From positions 749,655 through 813,654 of the forward strand of contig KN832886.1 of the NCBI GenBank assembly GCA_000827325.1: DNA of 64,000 nucleotides, read 5' to 3'. This DNA is from Oidiodendron maius Zn (Eukaryota; Ascomycota; Leotiomycetes; Myxotrichaceae). The notes below the pieces were generated by a model, which was not told where the DNA came from, made no database searches, and saw only the letters and a program-made list of their open reading frames with translations. This document shows positions 33,593 to 43,857 of the stretch, piece after piece (positions within the stretch are counted from its first letter, which is position 1; the number at the start of each line of letters is the position of its first letter). Position numbers and translations under genes: made by a program.

Positions 33593-35356
33593 ATGGGCCG
33601 TATAATGGAAAGTGCCTTCACACCAGCAGGTTTGCTATCCCTGTTGATGTCTCTTTTGGTAACTGCATATCACCTTTCACGCATGAGACTTGGGCTAACG
33701 GTATAAGATTATAAGCCGAATATTCCAAAACAGGCTTTCGTCTCTTCCTGGACCTTGGATATCTCAGTACACAGACCTGGTCTTGAAGTACCACTGGGTG
33801 ACAGGGAATAGAGCCCACTACGTTCATAGGCTACATCAGAAATACGGTTTACCTTTCCTCCTTTGTAGAATGCGGTGTTCCTTACTGACAACCTGTCTAA
33901 AAGGACCAATTGTCCGTGTCGCCCCAACCGAAGTCGACTTCTCAGACGTCAGCGCAGCAAAAGAGATCCACCGAGTTGGAAGCGGGTTCGTGAAATCGGA
34001 CTTCTACCAGAAACAGACCAATGGTGCGTCATCAGTGTTCAGCATAACCGACCCAAAAAAGCACAGTGCACGACGGCGTCTACTGTCTGCACCTATGTCA
34101 GATTCGTCCTTGAAGTCGATGGAGTCCCTTATCAACGAAAAAATTACTCTTGCCATCCAGAGGATAAAAGAGGAGATGGAACTAAGAGGCTCAGCAGACG
34201 TATTTAAGTGGTGGTTGTTTATGGCTTCCGATGTGATAGGCCAGTTAACCTTCGGTGACTCCTTTAAAAATCTCGATCGAGGAGTGGTATGATCTCAATT
34301 GTACTAACGTCTAGTACTATTCCACTGATTATCGTACAGGAAAATCAGTATTTTTCTGATATGAAGAAAGTTGGTTCTATCGGAGCGCTGAACACAAGCT
34401 TTCCAGTTATAGTCAAATTATCACGCACCATACCACTACCCTTCTTTGCGAGTATAACAAGCGCAAGTAAACGGCTGGTCATATATGCTGAACAGTCTCT
34501 CGAGCGCTATAAGAAGCTGCTTGATGCCGACCCTACGCACCCACCACCGACACTCTTCACCAAGTTGTTCCAAGCCGGTGAAGAAGGCTTGCCAAATGAT
34601 GTTCTGAAGGATGAGGCACGAGGGTATATCATTGCTGGCAGTGATACTACTGCAGTCAGCCTTACATATCTCGTCTGGGCAGTCTGCTCCGATGAGAAGA
34701 TTAAAGCAACTCTGATCGAAGAGCTAGGCTCTCTTCCAGAAAATTTCCAGGACCAAGATACCCGAAATCTTGTATACTTGAACCAAGTAATTGATGAGAC
34801 CTTGCGTGTGTACTCGGCTGCTCCGTCCGCTTTACCTCGCACTGTTCCACCTGGTGGCGCAGTCTTGGCAGGCAAACATATTCCCGGAGGCGTCACAGCT
34901 ACGACTCAGGCATACAGCCTTCATCGAAATCAAGACGTCTTTCCGGATCCTGAGAGGTGAGCCTAATTTCTGTAGCATTTCCCTGAGATGCATAAAGAAC
35001 TCTCAGATGTCTAACCGACACCCAACCAGATTCAACCCGACAAGGTGGGTTGCGCCGACAAAGGACATGAAAGATGCTTTCATGCCTTTTGGTGGTGGCT
35101 CCCGTAGTAAGTTTTACCACTCAATCATGTCACCAAACTGAACTTCTATTTTACTAAGAGATGTGGTATTTAACTAGTTTGCTTGGGAATGCACTTGGCA
35201 CGAATGGAGCTGAGAATGGCCGCCGCCCTCTTTTTTCGTACATTTCCGCATGCGAGGGTATCAAATCTAGAGGGAATGAGTGATGCGGATATGGCCGAAA
35301 AGATATATTTTCTTCTGTCGCCGAAAGGCAAGCGTTGTCTCATACGAGCTTCATGA
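33593..35356 (+). CDS. Cytochrome P450 monooxygenase
   Basis: Six exons (33593-33658, 33708-33846, 33904-34286, 34340-34956, 35030-35106, 35178-35356) join in frame to 486 residues, a normal P450 length. An N-terminal hydrophobic anchor is followed by the LSSLPGPW hinge. The oxygen-binding I-helix reads IIAGSDTTAVSLTY, the K-helix ExxR is IDETLRVYS, the meander precursor is FNPTRW, and the haem loop is FMPFGGGSRICLGMHLA, split across the last intron just before the cysteine codon. All four hallmarks are present and the gene looks functional. It would be an ER-bound oxidase needing a P450 reductase. The substrate is unknown; its closest neighbours are the peptide-precursor gene (3 kb away) and the LicD gene. 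Confidence 0.9.
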
Positions 35357-35367
35357 TTATGCATTAT

Positions 35368-35548
35368 GTTACGGCTCTGGAGAGACCATAACTATGGTCC
35401 ACGTGATACTCACACGTAATGAGCGAGCGAGGTTGGTATAAGGCACCTGCACTGACCTTAATCTTAGTCTTCCCTCCTTAGTTTTGTATTCTAAGTTTAT
35501 AAATCGATATTATGCTTCCACCTTGAGGCCTCTCTCTCGTATTGTAAC
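35368..35548. repeat. Short dispersed repeat (solo LTR or MITE-like), copy 2, with target duplication
   Basis: The 181-bp unit starts gttac and ends gtaac and is flanked by a perfect 5-bp duplication, attat, at 35363-35367 and 35549-35553. It matches 2679-2846. Insertion only 12 bp past the P450 stop codon places it in that gene's 3' untranslated region. If it is an LTR it is a fossil with no internal part left. Confidence 0.75.
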
Positions 35549-36154
35549 ATTATACAAGATCAGGTTCGCTCTAAGAACAGGAAGACTTGGGTCGCAGATT
35601 GAGGTCAGTGCCTTTACGCAGAACTCCCAACAGTTTGGGACTTGAGACTTGACCGGTCTACAGCGGCTGTGGGACAATAACTAGTTGGGCTGTTGGATGA
35701 TTCTCGATTTCTTTCAAACGTTATGTGAAACGAGATATAGCTTTAGCCATGAGTGGGACTGCAAAAGGCCATTGGCCTTACACAGTCAACTGGAATAAAT
35801 CGATTCAATTTAATTTAATTTAATTGAATCAATCAATCCGATCCCTTATCTTCTCCCATCTTTCCTCCTCTTCCTCCTTTTCCCACTCCACCAGAGTCTA
35901 CTGGTTCATGTCAGCCACAATTATGGCACCACAACCAGATGCTACACAGCATCTTTTGATAATGACATTACTAAAGAGATGGTCTGAAACCAAGCTAATA
36001 GCAGAAGCCCTATGCAGCTCCCGTGCCATCCAGAGATTCTGTTATACAATAGTTCGAAATTCCCATCCTAAGAACAAAACAGCGTCAACTCTCGAAGCTG
36101 TATTATTTAAGCCTAGTCGGACTGTCTTGAAAGTAAAATGTAATCTGATCTAGG
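35549..36154. other. Intergenic; possible transposase N-terminal fragment
   Basis: Near 35926-36110 on the plus strand a frame reads ATQHLLIMTLLKRWSE then AEALCSSRAIQRF, which resembles the first helix-turn-helix of Tc1/mariner-type transposases. Nothing else of such an element is visible. The run (taattt)n lies at 35808-35825. Confidence 0.3.
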
Positions 36155-37125
36155 CTAATTCATTGGCATATCCTGTAGGCCCCACGTGAATAGAACCTCG
36201 GTCGCTCCCAAAGACTCTGAAATTATCTTGGACAGTGGTTTCACTCTATCCCGTAACCCTTCCCAATGATGCCTGCCAAGGTCTAGAGTTGGGAGCTGCG
36301 GGTAGCGCTTTTCAATGATTCCTAACCAGTTCACGCGATCTACGCGCGCACTGTAGAGCAGGTGCTGAGCATCGTTCATAATACACTGCTTTCGATCTAT
36401 CTTGTTCGCCACGTTGTATACACCGAACCCCGACAATGGTACTGCTGTTTCGGTAGAGTCGAATATGCAGGTAAAAATACCCGTGCCCATGGCCACACGC
36501 ACATCCACGGAGTTTTGCGGCAGTTTGACTAGGAGTAATCAAAAAGCAAATCCAAGCTATAATCAACTTCTTCACATATATTGATAATAACCAAAAAAAG
36601 CAACTTCTTTGTTGTGCTCAGAAACATTGGAGAATCCTGCAGTGAATCTCCCACTTAGTAGAAATTCGATAGCCTCGCCCATGCCCGGGAGAGTCCTCTC
36701 GACCGTGATGTCCTGGACGAATAGTATAGTGGCCTCGCTATAGCATCAACCACCATCTATCGATGCTCTCTACTTGCAGAGCATCTCGCGAAGCTGCCTG
36801 TACATGTATGGGTCATACGAACGGATTTCTCGCCATTAAATATAGCAAATTTAACACAGCCCAAGTAAATCCCCACCAGGAGCTCACAAAGCCCTCCACT
36901 CCTCGCTTCTTCTTTTAGGAGGTTGGAGCGGCATATTTTGAGGTTTAAAGGAATCGATGCAACATTGATCATAGCATGGATGCTCAGATTATATAGATGA
37001 AGAGCCGGTACTACTAACTTCTCGTAAGCGATGAAATCAGGATTGGAAGTCAAGTTCACCAACCGAAGTTGGGATCGAGATCTAAGAAGCCAGTCCTCGA
37101 ATCCGAAATCCGGAAGCGATATCAA
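36155..37125 (-). pseudogene. Unrecognised protein, two open pieces
   Basis: One minus-strand piece (37125-36757) includes PDFGFEDWLLRSRSQLRLV and ends at a TAA. A second (about 36532-36155), after a possible acceptor actcctag, includes VYNVANKIDRKQCIMND and RYPQLPTLDLGRHHWEGL, also ending at a stop. The second has a leucine-rich look reminiscent of F-box protein tails. I cannot join them with confident splice sites and cannot name the family. It may be a decayed gene. Confidence 0.25.
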
Positions 37126-37360
37126 CCTCGGAACTGGAGCTAGTTTGACTCCAACACTCGAGCATACTGAGCCCTAACAATATTATGGGGCACGTATGTG
37201 GGCTCAGCAATATGGCGCTATTGCTGGTGAACGGTTATTTAAGTACCTGTCCGACTCCCATGCCCATTGGCTGATGTCGGAATTCGGAAACTGGGAAAAG
37301 CTGCATCCTAAGCCAACCATTCCCAGAAACCGTCAAAGAGAATCAGTGTGCTCTTTGGCT

Positions 37361-37590
37361 CGACGGTTTCCTAAGCCTGTGTCCCACATTGAGCGATGCA
37401 CGTCGACTTTGAGCACACAATGCGACGCTTTCCTGGATTTCCCAACATATCCTACATCGAGCAACGTACGTCGATTGATGTACGTCAATTTTCAGCACAA
37501 TTATATGCGCGACGGTTTCCCGAAATGCCTGTAGCCCGTCCCACGCCGAACGATGCACATCAATTTTCAGCACCACGATGGGTCGTCACA
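37361..37590 (+). repeat. Three degenerate tandem copies
   Basis: The phrase cgacg(g/c)tttcc starts at about 37361, 37423 and 37510. Each is followed by a c(c/a)cacat or similar box and then gatgcac or gtacgtcga(t/c)tt with (t/g)(c/a)agcac. The units are about 62 and 87 bp apart, so they have drifted. No gene is associated. Confidence 0.4.
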
Positions 37591-38354
37591 GAATGGGCGC
37601 TATACGCCGTCTCAATCTGGAGCAGTATCAAAACGATCATCAAGCAGATGGCAGCGCTCGAGATCGAAAGGCATACCTAGGCCACAGGAGATACATGCAT
37701 TTGGTATGGTTTGAATGATTCCAGCCGCATGCGGCACTGGCTGCCGGGATGCCAAAAGAAATTCAGGTCGTTGATCTTACTCTGTTGGGTGTCAGGACCG
37801 ATCTTCTTGTGTCATCTGACAGACCATACTCATACGGGTGGTTGGTAAATAGAATTGAATGGCTAAGCATAGGCCCGGTCATGCAACGACATGTTAGCAT
37901 CTGGCTACCCTGATTCAATCAATTTAGCCCCTTAACGATATTCTCTCAGGTGTACAGTCAACAGTGGGCGTGGCCCTCCCCATTATGCCGACTGATGTTC
38001 GTAATACCCTAAGGTCTGTGGCTGAATTCCATAACTTTTTAGACCGACATACGAAAACTTTCTCCCCATGCCTTTTCCTTTTTTTCGGATTTTAATCTAC
38101 TCTAGCATACAGAAGCGCCGCTGTCTTTATGCGGAGTATTTGTTGCCTGTAATGCAGTTTGGAAGCTTGGTGTAGCGTCCGACCGCGGCAAGATGTCATC
38201 TTTATTCGATGGTACACTGTCGCAAATTGTAAAATATTAGTAAGAGTTCTGATTTCTGATGGAAGAGCACAAGTTTAACAACTAAGAATAGATTTCCAGA
38301 AGGTCATTTTCGCTATATCTACAACTTTTTAGTCTACCCTAACGTCTCAGCTTC
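37591..38354. other. Intergenic, nothing recognised
   Basis: No supported coding frame or repeat. This is the 3' side of the peptide-precursor gene. Confidence 0.3.
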
Positions 38355-38824
38355 TTAGGAAGTCAAATTTATCAATCGTGGTGCAAAATCTTCATCTCCA
38401 TCCTCTCCTCCAGAGCTTCTGGGGCTTCTCGGGCGGCCTGTAGCATGAGAATGCTTTGGTTCGCGCCTCTCAACCTCTTCCCCACGTCTTGGATGGGTTG
38501 GACGGTTTGTAGGGTGAGAGTGCTTTGGCTCGCGTCTCTCAATTCCTTCTTCATTTTCTCCCCGTCTTGGACGGGTCGGGCGGTTTGTAGGGTAAGAGTG
38601 CTTTGACTCCCGCTTTTGGATATATTCAGGAAAAGGACCAATCGAAGGAAGTTTTGTATCAACAGCCACTGCTTTAACTGTTTTAGTAGGAATTGGAGCT
38701 GTGAATATATCCATTAGCCAGCTTAATGATGAGACGGTTAAAGCGGTTACTTACTTGCGCCCACAATGCTTGACATAGTAAGAAGTCCCGCCAGAGCAGC
38801 GTTACAAATGCTTTGAGTCTTCAT
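38355..38824 (-). CDS. Kex2-processed repeat peptide precursor (KEP / RiPP-precursor-like)
   Basis: Exon 1 is 38824-38755 and exon 2 is 38698-38355, joined in frame to 137 residues across a 56-nt intron (donor gtaagt, acceptor ttcacag). Residues 1-23 are a signal peptide (MKTQSICNAALAGLL then TMSSIVGA) interrupted by the intron just after the predicted cut. Then come three repeats, each preceded by a dibasic site: KR-ESKHSYPTNRPTRPRRGE, RR-EPKHSHPTNRPTHPRRGE and RR-EPKHSHATGRPRSPR, separated by acidic linkers. The tail is acidic (GGEDGDEDF). Signal peptide, dibasic sites and repeated near-identical cores are the definition of fungal KEP proteins, which include the precursors of ustiloxin, phomopsin, asperipin and epichloecyclin, and also pheromone-like repeats. 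The core (KHSxPTNRP) is unlike any I know. Confidence 0.8.
38450..38610 (-). repeat. Tandem DNA repeats coding the KEP cores
   Basis: Units of about 66-75 bp recur, each with ggtttgtagggt, agagtgcttt and cgtcttgga(t/c)gggt. They keep the reading frame and vary mainly at a few codons, as expected for recently duplicated, selected repeats. Confidence 0.7.
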
Positions 38825-38959
38825 TTTGAACCTGGTATCGAAACTTTTGAGAAAACTTTTGGAAAAAAAAAACTTTTGACCGTTATTGACAGTACTAGAA
38901 CTGATGCTGGATATTTGAGATGTTGATGATTTTTGACTTTCAAGCAGAATCTCTGACAT

Positions 38960-38967
38960 TTTATATA
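38960..38967 (-). promoter_or_regulatory. TATA-like box of the KEP gene
   Basis: The minus strand reads tatataaa about 136 bp before the ATG at 38824. Confidence 0.4.
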
Positions 38968-39110
38968 CAGTTTTATCTTCTTAGAATGTTAATTAGAGAG
39001 AGAATTGAGGCTTTTGCGAGTCTTTGAATCCTGAATTTCCAAACGACTCTGCCACTGCAAGCCAATCCCATCATTCCTCCTGAAATAACTTTGACCAATT
39101 TTGAATAACA

Positions 39111-39319
39111 CTATCACAGGAGTAAAGGCAAGTAATCATTGGCTCGTTTATACAAGCCTGCCCTGGTGCGACTTTGCAGTCATAAGCGATTACGACGGTC
39201 AGGGGTACAGCCTAGCTTACTGCAAATCGTTTTACATTGGCTCTAATTTTAGAGCCTACTCAACCTGCGGCCAGCATGGCTTTGCTGTGGCATATCTATC
39301 TCATAGATCGGGGATCTGA
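39111..39319 (+). pseudogene. Orphan exon of a small cysteine-containing protein
   Basis: After a possible acceptor (actatcacag, ending 39119) the frame reads ASNHWLVYTSLPWCDFAVI, YCKSFYIGSNFRAYSTCGQH and ends AVAYLSHRSGI. Three regularly spaced cysteines and many aromatic residues suggest the second exon of a small secreted protein. No first exon with a signal peptide is found upstream, where the KEP promoter lies. It is probably a relic; the family is not recognised. Confidence 0.3.
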
Positions 39320-40108
39320 CAATTGAAGGGGGATATTCCTATCACATCTCCTTGAATTTTGTAGAATAATTACTCCTACTATTATTCACAATAGTAGAAC
39401 TGATCCCAGCGACTACCCCTTGTAGGTGCAGTTTAGAGTACGCTATAAAGCAGAAACTCTAGCAGTATAACAAAGATTTAGCGGAAAGGTCCCAATTTTT
39501 GCCCTGTTTACCCAATCCAATCGATGTCACCACATGCACCTGTGTTTATATTGCCGCTCACGGCGCCTGATGTCTATTTGTCAAACACTCCTGTAACGTG
39601 GCACCAAGCTTCATGATCGAATAAATTAATGTTTTCAGACCCCTATTTCCTGTCTGTTGTCAAACACTAGCAATACAGATGGGGGCTGCGTATGCTACAA
39701 ATCGTGGCTGGTGCTAAGCATTTAGATACTTGATACACAATCCTGCTTCCCGGAGGCTTAGATTTCATCCTACCCCCCCTCTGCTGGTGATTTATTGCGT
39801 CTGAGATTTGCTATCCAGGCTGTTACCAGACGACGGGAGGAAGTGGCTTCTGATTAATTTTTAAATTGACACTCTTATTCGATATGTAATCTTACTTGTG
39901 TACCTATGTACTAATTCTAAGTCGGACCCGTAGTGAACCCATTTGCTCTTCTTATATCTAACCACATCCTCATATCGCTCCAATTTTTTTAATTTTTTTT
40001 GTACATTTCAAGCCCAGTTCAATTTGCTCAACAACTACTCCATATTCATAAGCCGCCTCTGACTAATTCCCTGGAGCCAAAGAAGTGCACTTGAAGGGCT
40101 TAACACCA
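39320..40108. other. Intergenic, nothing recognised
   Basis: AT-rich leader region of the LicD gene with a run of a/t at about 39985-40000. No gene was seen. Confidence 0.3.
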
Positions 40109-41249
40109 ATGCACAAGATGTACCTAACATGGTACTTACAGTTATTTTCTTTATCGGTTGTATCTGTTGTAGCAGTACGGCCACATAACATAGGTTCTAT
40201 TAGTATAATGGGACCAGCGTGTCAAGATATGAGTGGTAGGGACAGTGACCCCCCAGGCAAATACTTTCGTAAGTAAAACCAGCAGTTGTGAACACGTTTG
40301 CTAATGTAGCACAGATGAAAGTGTGTAAGTCGGATCAATAAACAATAATTTACAGTGTAAATATGCTAATAGTTTCCTACTTAGGTTTCATCCGCATTAT
40401 GACGGACGGTCTGCAAATCCTGCCACATACTATACCGAATGAGACTAACATCATCCTTTAGATTTGCCGAAAAGGAATTGGGTTACACAGGGCGTAAACA
40501 TACTCTTTCTAACCTGATCCAATCCTATCTGGCTACTTTTGTAGACACTGGTGTAGAAACATGGTTGATGCACGGAACTTTGTTAGGTTGGTGGTGGAAT
40601 GGCAAGGTAAGTTCAATAGCAGTTTGATTAGACCAAGCCATTGACTTTCTCTTATATGTAGGTATTGCCCTGGGATACTGATTCTGATATGCAAATATCT
40701 GAAGCATCTATGCATTATCTTGCATCGTACTATAATATGTCTATATTCCACTACAAGACGCTACGGATTCCAGAGGGCCGAGATTATTTATTGGAAATAA
40801 ATCCCAACTATGTTAACCGAGACCAGACGGATGAGTTGAACCAGATTGATGCGCGGTGGATCGATACATCTACAGGACTTTTTATTGATATTACTGCGGC
40901 GAGTTATGATCCAACGCACCCCGCTGGAATGGGCATATTGAGCTGCAAGGATGGACATGAGTATCTGGTAGGCAAAAGATTGCCAAGAACAAAATCTTTG
41001 TTTTAACGACTCGTAGGACAGTTACACTTTTCCTTTGAGAGACACTCTGTTCGAAGGGGTACCGGCAAAAGTTTCATTCGCACCTAGAAAGCTTTTAGAG
41101 GCTGAATACCGCAAGAAGGCTTTGACTCTTACTACTTATGAAGGGTATGATATAAACATGGCCCTGTTTATATTTTGGCACGGAAATGCTGACATGGTTA
41201 TTTGAGGCATTATTTTAACGACGAAAAGTTCGAGTGGATTCCTCATTAG
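40109..41249 (+). CDS. LicD-family nucleotidyl/phosphotransferase, secretory pathway
   Basis: Seven exons (40109-40268, 40315-40324, 40385-40408, 40462-40606, 40662-40967, 41017-41144, 41207-41249) total 816 nt and give 271 residues. An N-terminal signal peptide (MHKMYLTWYLQLFSL then SVVSVVAV) is followed by KYFHES-FHPHYDGRF, the family's entry motif, which is spelled only when a 10-nt and a 24-nt exon are included. The catalytic core reads ETWLMHGTLLGWWWNGK and LPWDTDSDMQ (the DxD metal site), with DARWIDTSTGLFIDITA downstream. LicD proteins transfer phosphocholine or related groups; fungal secretory versions are linked to mannosylphosphate transfer on glycans (Mnn4/Mnn14 group). It lies 1.3 kb from the KEP gene. 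No defect was seen. Confidence 0.88.
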
Positions 41250-41339
41250 AAGATGGTAGACTCTGGGATAGCATTTAGCAGTTAGTAGGGCTACTAATGC
41301 TGAGTGTTAGCAGAGAGTTATAACATTATTTGTCAATTA

Positions 41340-41985
41340 GCCTGACCCACCGCTTCTGGGTATTGTCGATATCCTCAGGTGGGGGTTCATGGTGAACAAT
41401 CGAGTGCAGTGATCCTGTGTCCACCTGTGAGGCGAAGCGGTAGCGCCTAGATCAACCCATTCCAACATGAGCAGTATCGCTCGTGCTTTGGCCATTTCCC
41501 TCTGCCTGCTGCTCAGTCCAGAACATGGTCGACGACCGTCACTGGAAATGTTCGCGCACCATCTTAGCCCTGGCGCGCTCGAACACGGCGAGCGCAAAGT
41601 TATCTAGAATACCAAGGACATTGCAGTAGGTAAACTCAGATTCCATCTGGATGCGCAGGCGCCGCCGGAACTCAGCCCAGTCGGCATCGTTATCGTAGGT
41701 GATGCGATAAATCACAAATACCCATACCCAGTGGCCATCCTCTTCCAGGTGCTTCTCAATCTACTCGGCTGGATGAAGATGCCACGACATGTCCGGGTTG
41801 CGCTGCGATGGTGACTTCATTCGGCGACAAATACTTTCCGACCACGCCAGATCGGCCTCCAATGACTTCCCTTTAAGCATATCCTCAGGTAAAATTAGAA
41901 AGGGATCCATTGTAAGGACTGACGAGATTGCAAGAATGTACAAAGCCAATGCAGAATCAAGTGCGTAACGTACTTTATAAGCCAA
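41340..41985 (-). pseudogene. Relic of a lineage-expanded fungal protein of unknown function
   Basis: The minus strand reads HWVWVFVIYRITYDNDADW, EFRRRLRIQMESEF and then FERARAKMVREHFQ. A TGA interrupts this point, after which FWTEQQAE and further residues follow. The wording (a YRT-Y-D-xxW start and a VREHF block followed by W) matches an unnamed protein family common in ascomycetes that I know only as hypothetical proteins. A separate minus-strand frame at 41985-41761 (MAYKVRYALDSALALYIL) ends just upstream and may or may not belong. One in-frame stop is seen in the conserved part, so it is treated as broken. Confidence 0.4.
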
Positions 41986-43626
41986 TACCAGTGGTCATAT
42001 ATGCGAGTGGATCACTCAATTTTACTGTAATAACTCTGCCATCTTAAAAGCCCCCCGTCTCGCAGTATCCGTGGTCAAATTTTCTCCGCGAGGATCATGT
42101 CTCGGTTTTGGTAAAGCCCAAGACATAGATAAAAGGCCTGTAATAATGCCGGCAAAGAATAGACGTATTCCAAAGTTGATAAACGACAAAGTGTATTGTT
42201 TGCATGAAATTGATTTTAAAGCTAGGGATCTTTGACATGCGGATATCCAGTACAGTTATACAAGATTTTGTCCCATGGAGAACAGACATTCGAGTATATT
42301 AGCCTTCCTAAATTGCCTAAGCGTAAGGGCGTCATGCAGAATAAAAATAACGCTAAAATGATGGCTGGAGCATAAAAAGTATAAAGAATAAAGCGACTAC
42401 TGAGATAGTACTAGCTGTATATGTGGGGTGCATATACACTGTCTGGCCGCTGACGTCTCTAGGCTACAACATTAATTTACTTCAACAAAAAACTCGTTTT
42501 AGTATGATAAAGAGATTCTATATAAAGTATGGTATGAAGGAGAATCTAACACTGCCTCTTCATAACTTTGGAAGGCAATTTATTATTTAAAATTGTTGAT
42601 GCATACTGTATATTACTAGGCACCTTTGGTAGCATCATCCTGGCAAGTTTATCATGCCGTGCCGCAAGCGAGGCTTCTGTTTGTTTACAAGTAAGTGCAA
42701 CATCGCAAAACTCGCCTCTATAGGTTAGGCTCGATAAGTCCTCCTCTCTCCCTGCAGAGCTGGATGGCACCGTCTAGGCCGACGCGTTTGACGACGAGGT
42801 CACCGCCACGGAGAGGATCGTCCTAGGCCCAATTGAAGACATGGTGCATCTTCTAGGGGCTAGGCGAGATCTCTTGCGCAAGTACCGGAAGTTGTATGGT
42901 GCCCGCCACTGGTCAAACGAAGGACATTGCGACGTTGTTCGTGTGATTGACCTAGTGTATGATAAGGTTGGGCAGGCTAATTTTGACTTGACAGTACCTT
43001 GGGTAGATATGTAGTTTCAAGTCAGTCAATGATGTGCTTTCTATGCAGCAGCTTGAATAATTAATCACACCTATTTCTCTAGAGAGTTTAATCTTGTCAA
43101 ACGAATCTCGCAGCTCCAACAAGAACATTTCAGCCCATGGCGCGCCTGAGCAATGTCAACGAGGGCTTAACTCGCGATTAACCGCAGATCCAAACCTCTC
43201 ACATTATACGGATGCCACAACCGCATAAAAGGCTGTCATGTGGCAATGAGCTACCTGCGTCGCGCCAACAGATTTTGCAGCCAAGCACATCTTGGATTTC
43301 GATTACCCGTCGGAGTGCACAAAACATTGGGGATTCCCTACTGCTGCCGAATAGTACACAAAAGCCCGCCGCTGAGAGCTTATCAGCATCATCGCTTGCT
43401 CACAAGCCTCGACGAAAAACGATAGCGAATGCGCCTGTCATCCCACTGCAACCACGCGCCTCATCTAATAGAAATCAAAGCCGGTCCCGTGGTAGCTGCT
43501 ACTAAACCCAAATTTAAGAAGACAATACCAGCAAATCTGCACCAGTCGGGAACCTAAGTCAACCTGAATCACCGCCTACAGATTCACCCAACTCACCACG
43601 GGAGTGGGTAATGTGCCTATATTATA
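41986..43626. other. Intergenic with unidentified coding-like scraps
   Basis: The plus strand at about 42783-43013 reads DDEVTATERIVLGPIEDMV and LLRKYRKLYGARHWSNEGH before a TAG, which looks like a fragment of a real protein. At about 43212-43600 a Ser/Pro-rich frame (QPESPPTDSPNSPREW) runs up to the solo LTR. Neither has a recognisable start or domain. Confidence 0.3.
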
Positions 43627-43857
43627 TTGATCAGGGCCTCAAGCACGCATTATACATCCCTTAGGATCTAGGATATCCTTTAGGATCCAGGATATATGGG
43701 AGTCAATAAGAGGCCGAATAGGTCTATATAAAGGGGTCCTTACTCCAGTATAGCTGTGCTTAATTAGTTGTCTCTGCATCACTCAATAGTCAATATAACT
43801 GAGTTTCACCTTGATATCCGATTACAACTTGCGCATTAACCTGACCTCTGCTCAAGA
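43627..43857 (+). mobile_element. Solo LTR of a Ty1/copia element, second copy
   Basis: Closely similar to the solo LTR at 9914-10155, with the same order of blocks (gatcagggcctc, catcccttaggatctagga, tctatataaaggggtcctta, gttgtctctgcatcactcaa, gcctctgctcaaga-type end). No clear target duplication is visible, so it may have been trimmed or belong to an older insertion. It is followed by AT-rich DNA. A fossil without internal parts. Confidence 0.8.

Noticed and set aside
38450-38610. CRISPR-like array
   Set aside because: The direct repeats are in-frame coding repeats of a secreted protein in a eukaryotic genome; unit and spacer structure does not fit.
33593-41249. Dikaritin (ustiloxin-type) cluster
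   Set aside because: No DUF3328/UstYa protein with an HxxHC-type motif and no tyrosinase were found in the window, so the specific claim is not supported.
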